Source of the DNA: Nitrospirae bacterium GWB2_47_37
Lineage (GTDB): Bacteria > Nitrospirota > Thermodesulfovibrionia > Thermodesulfovibrionales > Dissulfurispiraceae
Direction: 5' to 3'
Assembly: GCA_001803635.1 (NCBI GenBank)
Contig: MHDU01000051.1
Span: 1 to 63,888, forward strand
DNA: 63,888 nt
Shown: piece by piece, positions 62,566 through 63,888 of the stretch
Numbering within the stretch: position 1 is the stretch's first letter
Layout: every line of letters begins with the position of its first letter
Made by a program: the position numbers and the translations under genes
The notes under the pieces: generated by a model
Seen by the model: only the letters and a program-made list of their open reading frames with translations
What the model was told of the DNA's origin: nothing
Database searches by the model: none

Positions 62566-62895
62566 TCACCGGCTTAATTTAGCGGCAGCAAGCCGGTTTA
62601 GGCTTACCCCGCTTTCAGCCGCCTGCACAGCAAGGTCTTTATGTGTTTCAGGAGTAACACGCACAACAAATTTTCCGCTGTAATGACGATTTGCTATCGG
62701 TGCAGGTATAGCCTCGCCTGTTTTTCTCATATCTTCTATTACCCGGGCAACAACTTTGCGGATACCCCTTAAAGCTTCTTCCGGGGTTTTCGCTAACCAG
62801 CTCAAGCTCGGAAATTCAGCGCACAGTCCGACATACTCGTTATCTGCCGCCGACCATGTTACTCTGTAGGTGTAATGATCATTTTTCAGCGCCAT
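62566..62895 (-). CDS. hicB: HicB-family antitoxin
   Basis: The protein has 109 aa. The N-terminal partial RNase-H-like fold (YRVTWSAADNEYVGLCAEFP, ALRGIRKVVARVIEDM) is followed by a C-terminal ribbon-helix-helix (KFVVRVTPETHKDLAVQAAE, GVSLNRLAAAKL). It neutralises HicA and represses its own promoter. It overlaps hicA by 17 bp, and here the toxin gene comes first. Confidence 0.92.
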   Translation of the reverse strand: MALKNDHYTYRVTWSAADNEYVGLCAEFPSLSWLAKTPEEALRGIRKVVARVIEDMRKTGEAIPAPIANRHYSGKFVVRVTPETHKDLAVQAAESGVSLNRLAAAKLSR

Positions 62896-63139
62896 AATTT
62901 ACCTCCAATATCTCGATAGCTTTAAGCACCTGCTTTACCTGATATGCCTTAGCCTTTCCTTTATCGTTTTGAATATTAATTCTCGGGTCCCCTTGCCATG
63001 GTGTTTTATATATTCTATGGCTGCTTCCTTTTTGTCGGGCAGTTCCAAAGTAGTAATCACAAACCATGCATAAATCGGCGAAGCGCACATTATGAGGATT
63101 GCTTTTCATTTGCAGAACTATCTCTGCAACCTTACCCAT
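62879..63139 (-). CDS. hicA: HicA-family mRNA interferase toxin
   Basis: The protein has 86 aa. It has NVRFADLCMVCDYYFG, the catalytic-site GSSHRIYKTPWQGDPRINIQ and KAKAYQVKQVLKAIEILE. The His of SSH matches the catalytic residue of the dsRBD-like HicA fold. It cleaves mRNA when free of HicB. No Shine-Dalgarno sequence is visible, and the promoter -10 box lies 5-8 nt upstream, so the transcript is probably leaderless. Confidence 0.9.
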   Translation of the reverse strand: MGKVAEIVLQMKSNPHNVRFADLCMVCDYYFGTARQKGSSHRIYKTPWQGDPRINIQNDKGKAKAYQVKQVLKAIEILEVNYGAEK

Positions 63140-63144
63140 ATAAA

Positions 63145-63175
63145 ATTATAGTATCAATAGTAGTATCGCTGTCAA
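63145..63175 (-). promoter_or_regulatory. hicAB promoter with direct-repeat operator candidate
   Basis: Perfect TTGACA (63170-63175) is followed by either TACTAT at 16-nt spacing (63148-63153) or TATAAT at 19 (63145-63150). Two GATACTA repeats, 12 bp apart, cover the spacer and -10 region and suit HicB ribbon-helix-helix binding. Confidence 0.65.
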
Positions 63176-63254
63176 TCTTTATTTTACACGCTTCCCGACT
63201 TCCCGCAGCGGATGAAAAATGTAGCTATTGGATTTTCTACGCTAATTTTTCGCC

Positions 63255-63888
63255 CTATCTCTTATTCAAGAAATTCAAAGCCTTTTGCAAATTCTTGCAC
63301 CCACCTTCTTCATCCCCCATATCACATGCCTTTTGAAAATCAGATATCGCCCTGCCCATATTTCCTTTCATAGCATAGGCAATCCCACGATTGTTGTAGG
63401 CTAAAGCATAATTCGGATCTAATGCTATTGCCTTATTATAATCCTCAATCGCCCTGTCATATTGTCCTTTGTCGTTATAGGCAGCCCCACGACCAGAGTA
63501 GGCATAGACATAATTCGGATTTAATGCAATTGCAGAGGAATATGCCTCTATTGCAGAATCATATTCCTTTTTCAAACTATGCTGATACCCTTTTTTAAAC
63601 CAATCAGCAGCGCTTAATGTGTCTGTGGCTCTTACATATTCTTTCTGCTTGTTTTTATCTGCCTTGACTGCCTCAAGTTCAGATTTTAACTTCTCTATCT
63701 CCTTGAATGCCTCATCAGCCTTTTTCTTTACATCCTCAAGTTCTTTTGACTTCTGAACATCCTTGCGGAGGACATCCAGCGATGCCGCAACCTCTTTGGG
63801 GTCTGCCTTTATCCTTGCCTTGAGATAATACCTCTCGCCGTCCCATTTCTCGTTGAGTATCTCTGTCTGCACTATGCCTGCAGTAAGC
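63255..63888 (-). CDS. TPR protein, C-terminal part (cut by window edge)
   Basis: The frame is open to the window edge; in-frame codons upstream of GTG 63872 read LTAGIVQTEIL, so the gene starts outside. Visible part: a beta segment (NEKWDGERYYLKARIKADP), a coiled coil (about 40 residues) and three TPR units (AIEAYSSAIALNPNYVYAYS, AIEDYNKAIALDPNYALAYN, ending CDMGDEEGGCKNLQK). The AGIVQTEILNEKWDG segment resembles regions found after caspase-like or periplasmic domains. Function unknown. Confidence 0.8.
   Translation of the reverse strand, partial: LTAGIVQTEILNEKWDGERYYLKARIKADPKEVAASLDVLRKDVQKSKELEDVKKKADEAFKEIEKLKSELEAVKADKNKQKEYVRATDTLSAADWFKKGYQHSLKKEYDSAIEAYSSAIALNPNYVYAYSGRGAAYNDKGQYDRAIEDYNKAIALDPNYALAYNNRGIAYAMKGNMGRAISDFQKACDMGDEEGGCKNLQKALNFLNKR

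Overview
The window reads as a continuous stretch of chromosome from a Gram-negative, probably anaerobic or microaerophilic bacterium. LPS export genes (lptA, lptB, lptC), a sedoheptulose-7-phosphate isomerase (gmhA), sigma-54, the futalosine menaquinone pathway (mqnA), paired F0 b and b' subunits, and an RtcB/archease pair fit Nitrospirota or Desulfobacterota-like lineages. I cannot fix the phylum from sequence alone. No rRNA, tRNA, CRISPR array or complete insertion sequence was seen. Almost all genes are on the minus strand in tightly packed, overlapping operons. Both window edges cut through TPR-protein genes.

Layout. (1) 0.2-5 kb: a signalling operon with an RHH-CRP fusion regulator, REC-TPR protein, double cNMP-rhodanese protein, HD-GYP protein and a 56-aa protein. 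(2) 5.2-12.7 kb: two sensory units, each pairing a PhnD-like binding protein with a membrane sensor. One feeds a 964-aa kinase carrying two kinase modules and a NarL-type regulator. mtgA sits between them on the plus strand. (3) 12.9-22.8 kb: a long housekeeping operon (gmhA, ruvCAB, queH, spoIID-like, queA, SPOR, phoH, 7TM-HD, ybeY, dgkA-PAP2). (4) 22.8-29 kb: type 4 uracil-DNA glycosylase, nadK, tsaE, CBS, pgeF and nnr. (5) 29-34.2 kb: an accessory island with a HEPN/MNT module, two tiny membrane-peptide genes, a single-polypeptide restriction-modification enzyme carrying two in-frame palindromic elements, and a relic of a second such gene. (6) 34.2-43 kb: panB, recJ, secDF-yajC, mqnA, rtcB and archease. 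(7) 43-50.4 kb: a phospholipase-D-family synthase and a split F1F0 operon (b', b, delta, alpha, gamma, beta, epsilon). (8) 50.4-62.5 kb: cysteine desulfurase, rapZ, hpf, rpoN, lptBAC, aroE, a DUF512 radical-SAM protein, pgsA, rpe, a PASTA protein and rsmB. (9) 62.6-63.9 kb: HicAB and a TPR gene leaving the window.

Two patterns are not explained by the gene list. First, short tandem repeats of 7, 8 or 9 nt (2-5 copies each) lie in frame inside loops or termini of at least ten conserved proteins and at several gene junctions. The same unit recurs in unrelated genes. Second, two intergenic elements (10523-10748 and 12750-12891) can form long stems whose only non-Watson-Crick pairs are G-U when read as plus-strand RNA. 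Both carry an ACARGGAUGU motif in a hairpin loop, the known CsrA/RsmA recognition sequence, and share a conserved tail. Several genes (gmhA, hicA, archease, a 48-aa plus-strand peptide) also have a -10-like box 5-6 nt upstream of the start codon, which suggests leaderless mRNAs.
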